This document shows, in pieces, positions 28,260 to 35,781 of a stretch of 63,997 nucleotides of DNA. The notes below the pieces were generated by a model. The model did not search any database, had not been told where the DNA came from, and worked only from the letters and a program-made list of their open reading frames with translations. The stretch is from Xanthomarina maritima (GTDB taxonomy: Bacteria; Bacteroidota; Bacteroidia; Flavobacteriales; Flavobacteriaceae), in contig NZ_VSFC01000033.1 of the NCBI RefSeq assembly GCF_008084905.1, positions 1 to 63,997 of the forward strand, in the 5' to 3' direction. The position numbers were made by a program, and so were the translations under genes. Within the stretch, counting starts at the first letter, position 1, and each line of letters opens with the position of its first letter.

Positions 28260-29440
28260 TGAGTAAGCCATATAACATACTTTGGATTGACGATGAGCAC
28301 AATGATGAAGCTCTTCTTCCATTTATCTTACAAGCAGAACAGCAAAATATTATATTGGAAGGATATGGTTCTTTCAAAGAAGGTTTTAATGCTTTAGAGG
28401 CTAACATTAATTTTTACGACGTTATTTTATTGGACGCCTTATTTTTTGAAGATGAAAAATCAGAAACACCTAATCCTGCTGGTTTGGGTTCTGCTATTCA
28501 GAAAATAAATGAATTAAGAAATAAAAAATCGTTCCCTTACTTTGTATTGTCAGGTCAAACGCATTTTACAGAAGTTACAAACCCTATACTTGAGGCATTT
28601 AAACTAAGATGCTACAATAAAAAGAAATCTGATGATGTAATAGAATTGTTGCAAACAATAAAGGCTGAAGCCGACATGCAAACGGACCTTCAAATAAAAC
28701 ACGAAAACCAGTCATTATTTGAAGTGTTAAATGACTATCCAGATTCAGCAAGAGATACATTTATATCAATATTTAAAGGCCTTAAAGGTTTTGATAATCA
28801 ATTTGACGATCAATTGTATTTTACACAATTAAGAATAATCCTTGAGACTTTGTTTAGAAGAGCAAATGCATTTGGCTTATTACACGATAAATGTGTACAA
28901 GTAAATGGTAATCAAGTTAATTTAACTGAATCTTACTTGTTTCTCTCTGGTCTAGATACCAATCACTATAACGTGAATTGTTCAATTACACATTTTCCTA
29001 AATTGATAGCGAACAATGTTAAAAATATAGTTCATACAACAGGAGCTGCTTCTCATACTTCCGTAGTTGATATAACTCAAAATATTCATATTCAAGCATA
29101 TCGTAAAAATGTAAAAACACCTTACTTATTATATTCATTGGCACTGCAATTAATGGATGTATTGATTTGGTTTGAGGGTTATGTAAAGGTGAATAATAAC
29201 GTGGCAACCAACAAATCATATTGGCAGGATATTGGGTACGATGCAGATGGAAATAAATATGAAATAGCAGAAATATCAAAAATAGGTGCTAATGGCTGGG
29301 CTTCAGCTTTAGTTAATAATGGAACTAAAAGTATAGGCGTATTCAAAGGAGATGTAGTTAGCAATAATCTTAAGATTGGCGATAAAATTAAATTTACAGT
29401 TAAAGAATCTTCTGTTGCTCAAAACATTACGAAAATATAA
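28259..29440 (+). CDS. Response-regulator receiver protein with helical and OB-like C-terminal domains
   Basis: A 393-residue protein. The receiver domain (1-130) shows the acidic pair D11/D12 (ILWIDDEHND), phospho-acceptor D59 (VILLDALFF), the switch Ser in FVLSGQ and a Lys in RCYNKKKSDD. Residues about 145-300 are helical with LRIILETLFRRANAFGLL and NNVKNIVHTTGAASHTS, which has the look of HEPN-type helical domains though the RxxxxH signature is not intact. The last ~75 residues (IGANGWASALVNNGTKSIGVFKGDVV...LKIGDKIKFTVKESSVAQNITKI) resemble a cold-shock/OB-type nucleic-acid-binding barrel. Its first base overlaps the stop of the kinase fusion, so the two are a cognate pair. The output is unknown; it could bind RNA or DNA when phosphorylated. 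Confidence 0.7.
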   Translation: MSKPYNILWIDDEHNDEALLPFILQAEQQNIILEGYGSFKEGFNALEANINFYDVILLDALFFEDEKSETPNPAGLGSAIQKINELRNKKSFPYFVLSGQTHFTEVTNPILEAFKLRCYNKKKSDDVIELLQTIKAEADMQTDLQIKHENQSLFEVLNDYPDSARDTFISIFKGLKGFDNQFDDQLYFTQLRIILETLFRRANAFGLLHDKCVQVNGNQVNLTESYLFLSGLDTNHYNVNCSITHFPKLIANNVKNIVHTTGAASHTSVVDITQNIHIQAYRKNVKTPYLLYSLALQLMDVLIWFEGYVKVNNNVATNKSYWQDIGYDADGNKYEIAEISKIGANGWASALVNNGTKSIGVFKGDVVSNNLKIGDKIKFTVKESSVAQNITKI

Positions 29441-29477
29441 CTATGCAACCACCCCGCACACCTCTACCCTATCTTTG
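29439..29477 (+). promoter_or_regulatory. Operator-promoter C (upstream of the type I RM operon)
   Basis: AACTATGC-N9-GCACACCT (29439-29463), then 6 nt, then TATCTTTG (29470-29477), an exact TAnnTTTG. The right arm matches site A in only 5 of 8, but position and spacing are identical. It overlaps the stop codon of the preceding gene. The ATG follows at 29505. Confidence 0.55.
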
Positions 29478-29504
29478 CACTATTATTAATCTTAATTGTT
29501 AGTT

Positions 29505-30788
29505 ATGAATACAAACGTAAAATGCCCAAACTGTAAAGAAGTCTTTAAAGTAGATGATAGTGTTTATACAGACATCGTAAAACAAGTACGTGACCAGCAA
29601 TTTCAAGACGAATTAAATAATCGCTTGGAAACTGCTCAAAAAGAAAAACAATCTGCTTTGTTATTAAAAGAATCTGAACTAAAAAATACGTTTCAAGAGC
29701 AGTTGTCACAAAAACAACGCGAAATTGATGAATTAAAATTCAAAAGCAAATCAGAGCTAGTTGATGAGGTTTCTAAAAAAGAAAAACAAATTCAAGAACT
29801 GCAATCTAAACTTGACAGAACAGAAACTGAAAAAAAATTAGAACTTCAAAATGCGGTAAATGAGCTTGAAAAACAAAAGAACCAGCTGGTCAATGATCTG
29901 AAGCTCAAAGAGTCTGAAAAAGAGAATTTAGAAAAATCTTTAAAAGAAGATTTTAGAAGAGAATTAGATCACGTTGCTAAAGACTTAAAATTAAAGGACG
30001 AAGAAATAGAGCGTTTAAAGGACTACAAGCAAAAGCTATCTACAAAAATGATTGGAGAAACGCTGGAACAACATTGCGAAACTGAATTTAACAAGCTAAG
30101 GTCCTCTGCCTTTCAAAAAGCATATTTCGAAAAAGACAATGATGCTTCCAAAGGAACTAAAGGCGATTATATCTTTAAAGAAAAAGATGAAAACGGCAAC
30201 GAAATCATTTCAATTATGTTTGAAATGAAGAATGAAAATGATGGAACGACAACCAAAAAGAAAAATGAAGATTTTTTTGCAAAACTAGACAAAGACAGAA
30301 GAGATAAAGGCTGTGAATATGCCGTATTAGTTTCTTTATTAGAGTCTGATGACGAGTTTTATAACACCGGGATTGTAGACGTATCCTACAAATATGATAA
30401 AATGTATGTGGTACGTCCACAATTTTTTATTCCTATAATTACTTTGCTTCGAAATGCTGGAATGAAGTCTTTGGAATATAAATCAGAGTTAAGTATTATT
30501 AGAAATCAAAATGTAGATATTACACATTTCGAGGACAAGATAAATGATTTTAAAACCGGCTTTGCAAGAAATTACGATTTAGCAAGTCGCCAGTTTGGAG
30601 AAGCTATAAAGGAAATTGATAAAACCATGGATCATCTTCAAAAAACTAAAGAAGCATTATTATCGTCTGTAAATAACCTACGTTTGGCAAATAATAAAGC
30701 AGACGACTTAACAATAAAGAAATTAACCCATGGCAACCCTACCATGAAAGAGAAGTTTAACAACTTAAAAACGACTAGCAAAAAATAA
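29505..30788 (+). CDS. DUF2130 protein heading the type I RM operon
   Basis: A 427-residue protein. It opens with a zinc-ribbon-like [28 protein letters not shown], continues as a long coiled coil (about 40-190) and ends with a globular DUF2130 domain ([19 protein letters not shown]...[30 protein letters not shown]...[18 protein letters not shown]). The domain has a PD-(D/E)XK-nuclease-like pattern (GDYIF...FEMKNE). The start is set at ATG 29505; an in-frame upstream TTG at 29496 lies closer to the promoter and is less likely. DUF2130 genes are often found next to type I restriction genes, as here, 3 bp before hsdM. The exact role is unknown. Confidence 0.8.
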   Translation: MNTNVKCPNCKEVFKVDDSVYTDIVKQVRDQQFQDELNNRLETAQKEKQSALLLKESELKNTFQEQLSQKQREIDELKFKSKSELVDEVSKKEKQIQELQSKLDRTETEKKLELQNAVNELEKQKNQLVNDLKLKESEKENLEKSLKEDFRRELDHVAKDLKLKDEEIERLKDYKQKLSTKMIGETLEQHCETEFNKLRSSAFQKAYFEKDNDASKGTKGDYIFKEKDENGNEIISIMFEMKNENDGTTTKKKNEDFFAKLDKDRRDKGCEYAVLVSLLESDDEFYNTGIVDVSYKYDKMYVVRPQFFIPIITLLRNAGMKSLEYKSELSIIRNQNVDITHFEDKINDFKTGFARNYDLASRQFGEAIKEIDKTMDHLQKTKEALLSSVNNLRLANNKADDLTIKKLTHGNPTMKEKFNNLKTTSKK

Positions 30789-30791
30789 AAT

Positions 30792-32291
30792 ATGATCACA
30801 GGAGAAACTAAAAGTAAAATAGATAGAATTTGGAACGACTTCTGGACAGGAGGAATCTCAAACCCACTTACAGTAGTTGAGCAATTCACCTATCTCATTT
30901 TCATTAAACAGTTAGACGACAAACAGATTCTAATGGAGAAGCAAGCAAATCTGCTAGGTCTTCCTCTGGAAAAACCTATTTATACAAAAGAACAAAGTGC
31001 CTTACGCTGGAGCAACTTTAAAAATAAAGACCCGGAAACAATGTTCAATTTGTTTACCAGACCTCAACGGGATTTAGATGATGTTACGGCTTTCGATTTC
31101 ATGAAAACCATTGGTGCCGAAGGTGGAGAATTTGCCAAATTTATGAAAGGTGCCATTTTTATGATACAAGCACCAAAACTATTAGATAAGGTGGTTCAGC
31201 AAATAGACCAGCTACCTTTAGATAATAGAGATACCAAAGGCGATTTGTACGAGTACATGCTTTCTAAAATAGCAGAAGCGGGAACTAATGGACAATTCCG
31301 TACCCCACGCCATATCATTAACATGATGGTAGCTATGGCACAACCAAAACAAGACGACATTATCTGCGATCCAGCCTGTGGAACAGCAGGTTTCCTGGTA
31401 AGCGCAGGTGAGTATATTTTTGACAACCACAACGACTGGTTTCAAAACAAAACCTTCAGGGAACACTTCAATACAAACATGTTTCATGGTACAGAGTTCG
31501 ACCCTTCTATGTTGCGTATTGCAGCAATGAACCTCCAATTACACGGCATGGAAACACCGGTACTTTCAGGAAAAGATGCCTTAAGTGAAGCCAATGGTGA
31601 TGTAGAAGATGCTTATACATTAATTTTGGCAAATCCTCCATTTAAAGGTAGTTTAGATTATGATGAAGTAGAAAGCAGCCTGTTACAAACCACAAAAACA
31701 AAAAAGACAGAATTATTATTCCTGTCCTTAATGCTACGCACTTTAAAAGTAGGTGGTCGTGCAGCAGTTATTGTGCCAGATGGTGTCTTATTTGGTAGTT
31801 CTAATGCGCACAAAAGTATCCGCAAGGAATTAGTAGAAAACCAAAAATTGGAAGCAGTAATCTCTATGCCTTCTGGTGTTTTTAAACCTTATGCAGGTGT
31901 TAGTACAGCCGTGTTATTCTTTACCAAGACCAATTCTGGAGGTACAGATAAGGTTTGGTTTTACGACATGAAAGCTGACGGCTATAGTTTGGATGATAAG
32001 CGTAATGAAATTAAAGAAAATGATATACCAGATATTTTAGCACGCTATACGTCATTGCGAGCGGACGCGAAGCAATCTCCCGAACATACACGCAAACGTA
32101 CAGACCATAGCTTTTTAGTGCCTTTTGATGAAATTAAGGGTAACGATTGGGACCTATCCATAAACCGCTATAAGGAAATAGTCTATGAAGAAATAGAGTA
32201 TGATGAACCTGTTGATATTATCAAAGATATTCAAGAGTTAGATGAAGAAAGAAAGAATGCTTTAATTGTATTAAATAAGCTTTTAGGATGA
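30792..32291 (+). CDS. hsdM: Type I restriction-modification methyltransferase subunit HsdM
   Basis: A 499-residue protein with an HsdM N-terminal helical domain (KIDRIWNDFWTGGISNPLTVVEQFTYLIFIKQLDD), the SAM-binding motif I ICDPACGTAGFLVSAGEYI (about 191-209), catalytic NPPFKGS (about 280) and the conserved QFRTPRHIINMMV before it. It methylates adenine N6 in the bipartite site set by HsdS. Near residues 420-433 an in-frame insertion encoded by an ATTGCGA...GCAATCT repeat adds SLRADAKQSPEHT without breaking the frame. It lies 3 bp after the DUF2130 gene and its stop overlaps hsdS (ATGA). Confidence 0.93.
   Translation: MITGETKSKIDRIWNDFWTGGISNPLTVVEQFTYLIFIKQLDDKQILMEKQANLLGLPLEKPIYTKEQSALRWSNFKNKDPETMFNLFTRPQRDLDDVTAFDFMKTIGAEGGEFAKFMKGAIFMIQAPKLLDKVVQQIDQLPLDNRDTKGDLYEYMLSKIAEAGTNGQFRTPRHIINMMVAMAQPKQDDIICDPACGTAGFLVSAGEYIFDNHNDWFQNKTFREHFNTNMFHGTEFDPSMLRIAAMNLQLHGMETPVLSGKDALSEANGDVEDAYTLILANPPFKGSLDYDEVESSLLQTTKTKKTELLFLSLMLRTLKVGGRAAVIVPDGVLFGSSNAHKSIRKELVENQKLEAVISMPSGVFKPYAGVSTAVLFFTKTNSGGTDKVWFYDMKADGYSLDDKRNEIKENDIPDILARYTSLRADAKQSPEHTRKRTDHSFLVPFDEIKGNDWDLSINRYKEIVYEEIEYDEPVDIIKDIQELDEERKNALIVLNKLLG
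32051..32078 (+). repeat. Palindromic dispersed repeat inside hsdM
   Basis: GTCATTGCGAGCGGACGCGA followed by AGCAATCT folds as ATTGC.../...GCAAT with an inner GCG/CGC stem. It is GC-richer than its surroundings and stays in frame with hsdM. A related, more degraded copy lies between genes at about 11905. Confidence 0.65.
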
Positions 32292-33496
32292 TTGAAAAAG
32301 TATTAAAAGACTTAGTTGAAAAACCTATTTCAGGAGAATGGGGTACTGATGGAGGGGATATAAAAGTATTAAGAACTACAAACTTTACCAATGAAGGAAT
32401 TATTGATTATAGTAATGTGGTTTTAAGAAATATTGATGAGAGGAAAGTAAATTCAAAAAAATTAAAACCAGGTGATATTATTATTGAAAAATCTGGAGGA
32501 AGTCCGAAACAACCTGTTGGAAGGGTAGTTTATTTTGATAATGAAGGTACTTATTTGTGTAATAATTTCACCTCAGTTTTAAGACCTAAAGGAGACAGAG
32601 TGTTTTCTAAATATTTACTTTATATTTTGTTTTCGAATCATCAATTTGGTTTTACAGGAAATTTTCAAAACAAGACGACAGGGATTATTAATCTTCAACT
32701 TACAAGATATATTAACAAAACAAAAATCCCACTTCCACCACTAGCCACCCAAAAAAAGATTGCAGCTATTTTAGATGAAGCAGACAAACTACGCCAACTA
32801 GATAAAAAACTAATTGAAAAATATGAAGCCCTTACCCAAAGCCTCTTTTTGGATATGTTTGGAGATCCTGTTACTAATAAAAAAGATTGGGAAACAAAGT
32901 CCATTGTTGAGTTGGTGAAAGATGAAAAATATTCACTAAAAAGAGGTCCGTTTGGTGGTGCTTTGAAAAAAGAAATCTTTGTTGAAGATGGTTATTTGGT
33001 TTACGAACAGTTTCATGCATTGAACAATGACTTTTCTATGGCTCGATACTTTATAGATGAAAAGAAATACAATGAATTAATTGGTTTTGCTGTAAAGCCT
33101 AAGGATATCATAATAAGTTGTTCTGGAGTATATTTGGGAAAGCTAGCAATAGTGCCAGGTGGTGCTAAAGAAGGCATTATTAATCAAGCATTGTTAAAAG
33201 TCACTCTAGATGAAAGTAAAATGCGAAATGACTTTTTTGTTTTTCATTTTACACAAGATAGTTTTAGGCGAACATTTTTTGATGCAAATAGAGGAGCAGG
33301 AATACCGAATTTCCCACCAATGAAGGATTTTAAAAAGTTTCCTTTTATTTTACCACCGATAAATTTACAAAATCAATTTTCTGAGCGTGTGCAAGCCATA
33401 GAAGCACAAAAAGCACAAGCACAACAAAGTCTACAAAAAAGTGAAGAATTGTTTAATAGCCTATTACAAAAGGCGTTTAAAGGGGAGTTAGTATGA
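32288..33496 (+). CDS. hsdS: Type I restriction-modification specificity subunit HsdS
   Basis: A 402-residue protein with two target-recognition domains separated by conserved helical spacers. TRD1 is about 1-145 (VLRTTNFTNEGIIDYSNVVLRN...GDIIIEKSGGSPKQPVGR) and the central spacer LPPLATQKKIAAILDEADKLRQLDKKLIEKYEALTQSLFLDMFGDP lies at about 148-195. TRD2 is about 200-355, and the C-terminal spacer is LPPINLQNQFSERVQAIEAQKAQAQQSLQKSEELFNSLLQKAF. It sets the DNA sequence recognised by the HsdM/HsdR complex. Its start overlaps the hsdM stop and its stop overlaps the next small gene, so translation is coupled. The sequence recognised cannot be read from the protein. Confidence 0.9.
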   Translation: MIEKVLKDLVEKPISGEWGTDGGDIKVLRTTNFTNEGIIDYSNVVLRNIDERKVNSKKLKPGDIIIEKSGGSPKQPVGRVVYFDNEGTYLCNNFTSVLRPKGDRVFSKYLLYILFSNHQFGFTGNFQNKTTGIINLQLTRYINKTKIPLPPLATQKKIAAILDEADKLRQLDKKLIEKYEALTQSLFLDMFGDPVTNKKDWETKSIVELVKDEKYSLKRGPFGGALKKEIFVEDGYLVYEQFHALNNDFSMARYFIDEKKYNELIGFAVKPKDIIISCSGVYLGKLAIVPGGAKEGIINQALLKVTLDESKMRNDFFVFHFTQDSFRRTFFDANRGAGIPNFPPMKDFKKFPFILPPINLQNQFSERVQAIEAQKAQAQQSLQKSEELFNSLLQKAFKGELV

Positions 33497-33843
33497 ATAG
33501 TAAAAAAGAATTAGAGGATTTGGTAAAGTTACTACCAAAAGAATTAAACTATTCTGTGGCTTCTAGTGGAGGCTATATTTATTCAGGAATTAAAATACCA
33601 ATATTATTTGAATTTTTTATATCAGAAGATAGTATAGGCCTTAAATATCCAATTGGTAACCTAACAAAATTGAAAATTGAAGCAATTAGCACTTTACTAA
33701 ATAATAATTCAATAGGTGAATTTAAGCATAGAACATATGGTATTAATTCTACCAAATGGTCTGTATGGGATCTAAATTTGGAAGGATATAGTAAAGTTGA
33801 AATAGCTGAAGTAGTTCAACAATTATTAAAGATTAAATTATAA
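33493..33843 (+). CDS. Unknown small protein in the type I RM operon
   Basis: A 116-residue protein whose start overlaps the hsdS stop (ATGA), so it is made together with HsdS. It reads as a small alpha/beta domain (LVKLLPKELNYSVASSGGYIYSGIKIPILFEFFISED...IGEFKHRTYGINSTKWSVWDLNLEGYSKVEIAEVVQQLLKIKL). I recognise no family or catalytic motif. The position between hsdS and hsdR suggests an accessory or immunity role, but this is only positional evidence. Confidence 0.6.
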   Translation: MNSKKELEDLVKLLPKELNYSVASSGGYIYSGIKIPILFEFFISEDSIGLKYPIGNLTKLKIEAISTLLNNNSIGEFKHRTYGINSTKWSVWDLNLEGYSKVEIAEVVQQLLKIKL

Positions 33844-33881
33844 ATAAAAGACGTTTAAATAGAAATTAGTAAAATTTTAAT

Positions 33882-34487
33882 ATGGTAGAAATATTTTCAG
33901 AAATAGAAACCTTTTTTCAGCAAGAGCAATTTAGTCAAGAGCAACTGGATGCTCTTAAAGCAACTATTGAAGAAAAATATACGGATGAGCATTCTCGTAA
34001 ACTAGCCATATCTGCCATTAACTTAAAATTATTACAGTATAAGTTATCAGGACCTTTAGTGGCAAGAGTAAATGAGAAAATAAAAAGGAAAAAGGAAAAG
34101 TTACGCAGTGAAAAAGGTAAAAGAAAAGCTATAAAACAGAGAAGTAAGACTAAGCTGAATCCTACTGAATCTTTTCATAAAAATTTTATAAATAAACCCT
34201 TACATAAAGTTGCAATCTATTTTAATACACCAACTAAACTTTTTATTACAGAATTAAATAAAAGAGAAGGAACTATAATAAAACAAAACACAAAATTTAG
34301 TGAAGAAATTTGGCAGGACAATAAACATTGGATTGAAAAAAGATTAAATTCTAAAAAACGAAATCCAAAAGGGACAAATTCTAAAACAATTAAAAGATCT
34401 CGTCCCAGTAATAAGCCATCGCCTGGTGTCTATGGTAAATTGGCTGCGTCTAAAAATATAGGTTCATTAATCTATACAAGAATGTAA
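33882..34487 (+). CDS. Unknown basic protein in the type I RM operon
   Basis: A 201-residue protein. The first ~60 residues are helical and acidic-neutral (FSEIETFFQQEQFSQEQLDALKATIEEKYTDEHSRKLAISAINLKLLQYKLSGPLVARV). The rest is strongly basic, with KIKRKKEKLRSEKGKRKAIKQRSK at about 68-91 and KRLNSKKRNPKGTNSKTIKRSRPS near 160-180. It suggests nucleic-acid binding. No known domain is seen. It follows the preceding gene by 38 bp and ends 226 bp before fic. Confidence 0.55.
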   Translation: MVEIFSEIETFFQQEQFSQEQLDALKATIEEKYTDEHSRKLAISAINLKLLQYKLSGPLVARVNEKIKRKKEKLRSEKGKRKAIKQRSKTKLNPTESFHKNFINKPLHKVAIYFNTPTKLFITELNKREGTIIKQNTKFSEEIWQDNKHWIEKRLNSKKRNPKGTNSKTIKRSRPSNKPSPGVYGKLAASKNIGSLIYTRM

Positions 34488-34622
34488 AATCTACGCTTTT
34501 GGTGGGTAAGGTTTGGATTTTTGTTGTAGACTCTTACTATTTTAGATATAAACAGGATAAAAAGTACACAGAGCCATTACTAAAAAAACAGTTAACTGAT
34601 TTAGAAGTATATAGAATAATGT

Positions 34623-34680
34623 ATTTTCTTTACATGAAATTATAACGTGTAAAGAAAATTGAATTATCTTTACATGAAAC
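34623..34680. promoter_or_regulatory. Operator upstream of fic-hsdR
   Basis: A perfect 12 bp inverted repeat, ATTTTCTTTACA (34623-34634) and TGTAAAGAAAAT (34648-34659), plus a direct copy of TCTTTACATGAAA at 34667-34679, exactly 40 bp from the first at 34627-34639. The fic start is 34 bp further on. The winged-helix end of the Fic protein is a natural candidate for binding it. Confidence 0.6.
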
Positions 34681-34713
34681 GAATACGAATAAAGCTTTTA
34701 TAAAATTGTTTAC

Positions 34714-35778
34714 ATGAGTTGGAAACCACAACTTCTACCCTATCCTCAAGATTTTGAAACTAAAGCAGTTTTAAAAAAACTAGCTTCTGTAAATCGTGCT
34801 TTGGCAGAACTTAAAGGTCTGGCCCAAACCATGCCACAACAAGATATTTTAATAAATACGCTGGCTATTCAAGAAGCAAAAGACAGCTCTGAGGTAGAAA
34901 ATATAGTAACCACGCACGACGAAATTTATAAAAGCACCATCACCGAGGACAAATTCTTATCCCCAGCAACTAAAGAAGTTAAAAATTATGTGGAAGCACT
35001 AAAAAAAGGAGCGGCCATTGTTAAAAGTAAAAAAATACTATCTGTTAACGATATTATTAAAATACAAGAGGTATTAGAAAATAATAAGGCAGGTTTACGC
35101 AAATTACCAGGTACAACTTTAAAAAATGATAAAACAGGAGAAGTAGTTTTTCAACCACCTCAAGATGCAGAAGTTATAAAGGGACTCATGCAAAATTTAG
35201 AGCTTTATATAAATGATGCCTCTTTAAATGATTACGACCCTGTTTTAAAAATGGCAATTATTCATTTCCAATTTGAGAGCATTCACCCTTTTTATGATGG
35301 TAATGGGCGTACTGGACGTATAATTAATATTCTATACTTGCTCTTACAAGACTTACTAGATATTCCAATATTATATCTAAGCCGTTATATTATTGCCAAT
35401 AAGCATGCCTATTATAAAAAACTACAAGACGTAAGAGATCATAACAATTGGGAAGCATGGATATTGTTTATGTTGGAAGGCGTAGAGGAAACTGCATACC
35501 AAACCATAGATAAAGTAAAGCTTATTAAAATCACAATGCAGGATATGAAAACGGTTTTGCGTACCAATTATAAATTCTATAGCCACGATTTAATAAATCA
35601 CTTATTTAAACAGCCTTATACAAAAATCGAGTTTTTAAAAGATGAATTACATGTTAGTAGAGTAACTGCAGCTAATTATTTAAACACTTTAGCAGACGAT
35701 GGTGTGCTAATAAAAATGAAGCAAGGCAAGTTTAATTATTACATTAATTATAGGCTTGTTAAATTGTTTACCAAATAG
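34714..35778 (+). CDS. Fic-domain AMP transferase with winged-helix C-terminus
   Basis: A 354-residue class II-type Fic protein. An N-terminal inhibitory helix carries (S/T)xxxE(G/N) as S58-SEV-E62-N63. The Fic core has the full active motif HPFYDGNGRTGR (191-202), so AMPylation is expected when inhibition is released. The C-terminal ~70 residues (YTKIEFLKDELHVSRVTAANYLNTLADDGVLIKMKQGKFNYYIN) form a winged HTH, which fits autoregulation at the inverted repeats just upstream. It lies 3 bp before hsdR and is probably co-transcribed with it. Fic proteins are often found inside type I RM loci; the target protein is unknown. Confidence 0.88.
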   Translation: MSWKPQLLPYPQDFETKAVLKKLASVNRALAELKGLAQTMPQQDILINTLAIQEAKDSSEVENIVTTHDEIYKSTITEDKFLSPATKEVKNYVEALKKGAAIVKSKKILSVNDIIKIQEVLENNKAGLRKLPGTTLKNDKTGEVVFQPPQDAEVIKGLMQNLELYINDASLNDYDPVLKMAIIHFQFESIHPFYDGNGRTGRIINILYLLLQDLLDIPILYLSRYIIANKHAYYKKLQDVRDHNNWEAWILFMLEGVEETAYQTIDKVKLIKITMQDMKTVLRTNYKFYSHDLINHLFKQPYTKIEFLKDELHVSRVTAANYLNTLADDGVLIKMKQGKFNYYINYRLVKLFTK

Positions 35779-35781
35779 CAT

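Noticed and set aside
28259-29440. A full HEPN RNase in the response regulator
   Set aside because: The helical region has NIVHTTGAASH but no clear RxxxxH motif, so only a HEPN-like look is claimed.
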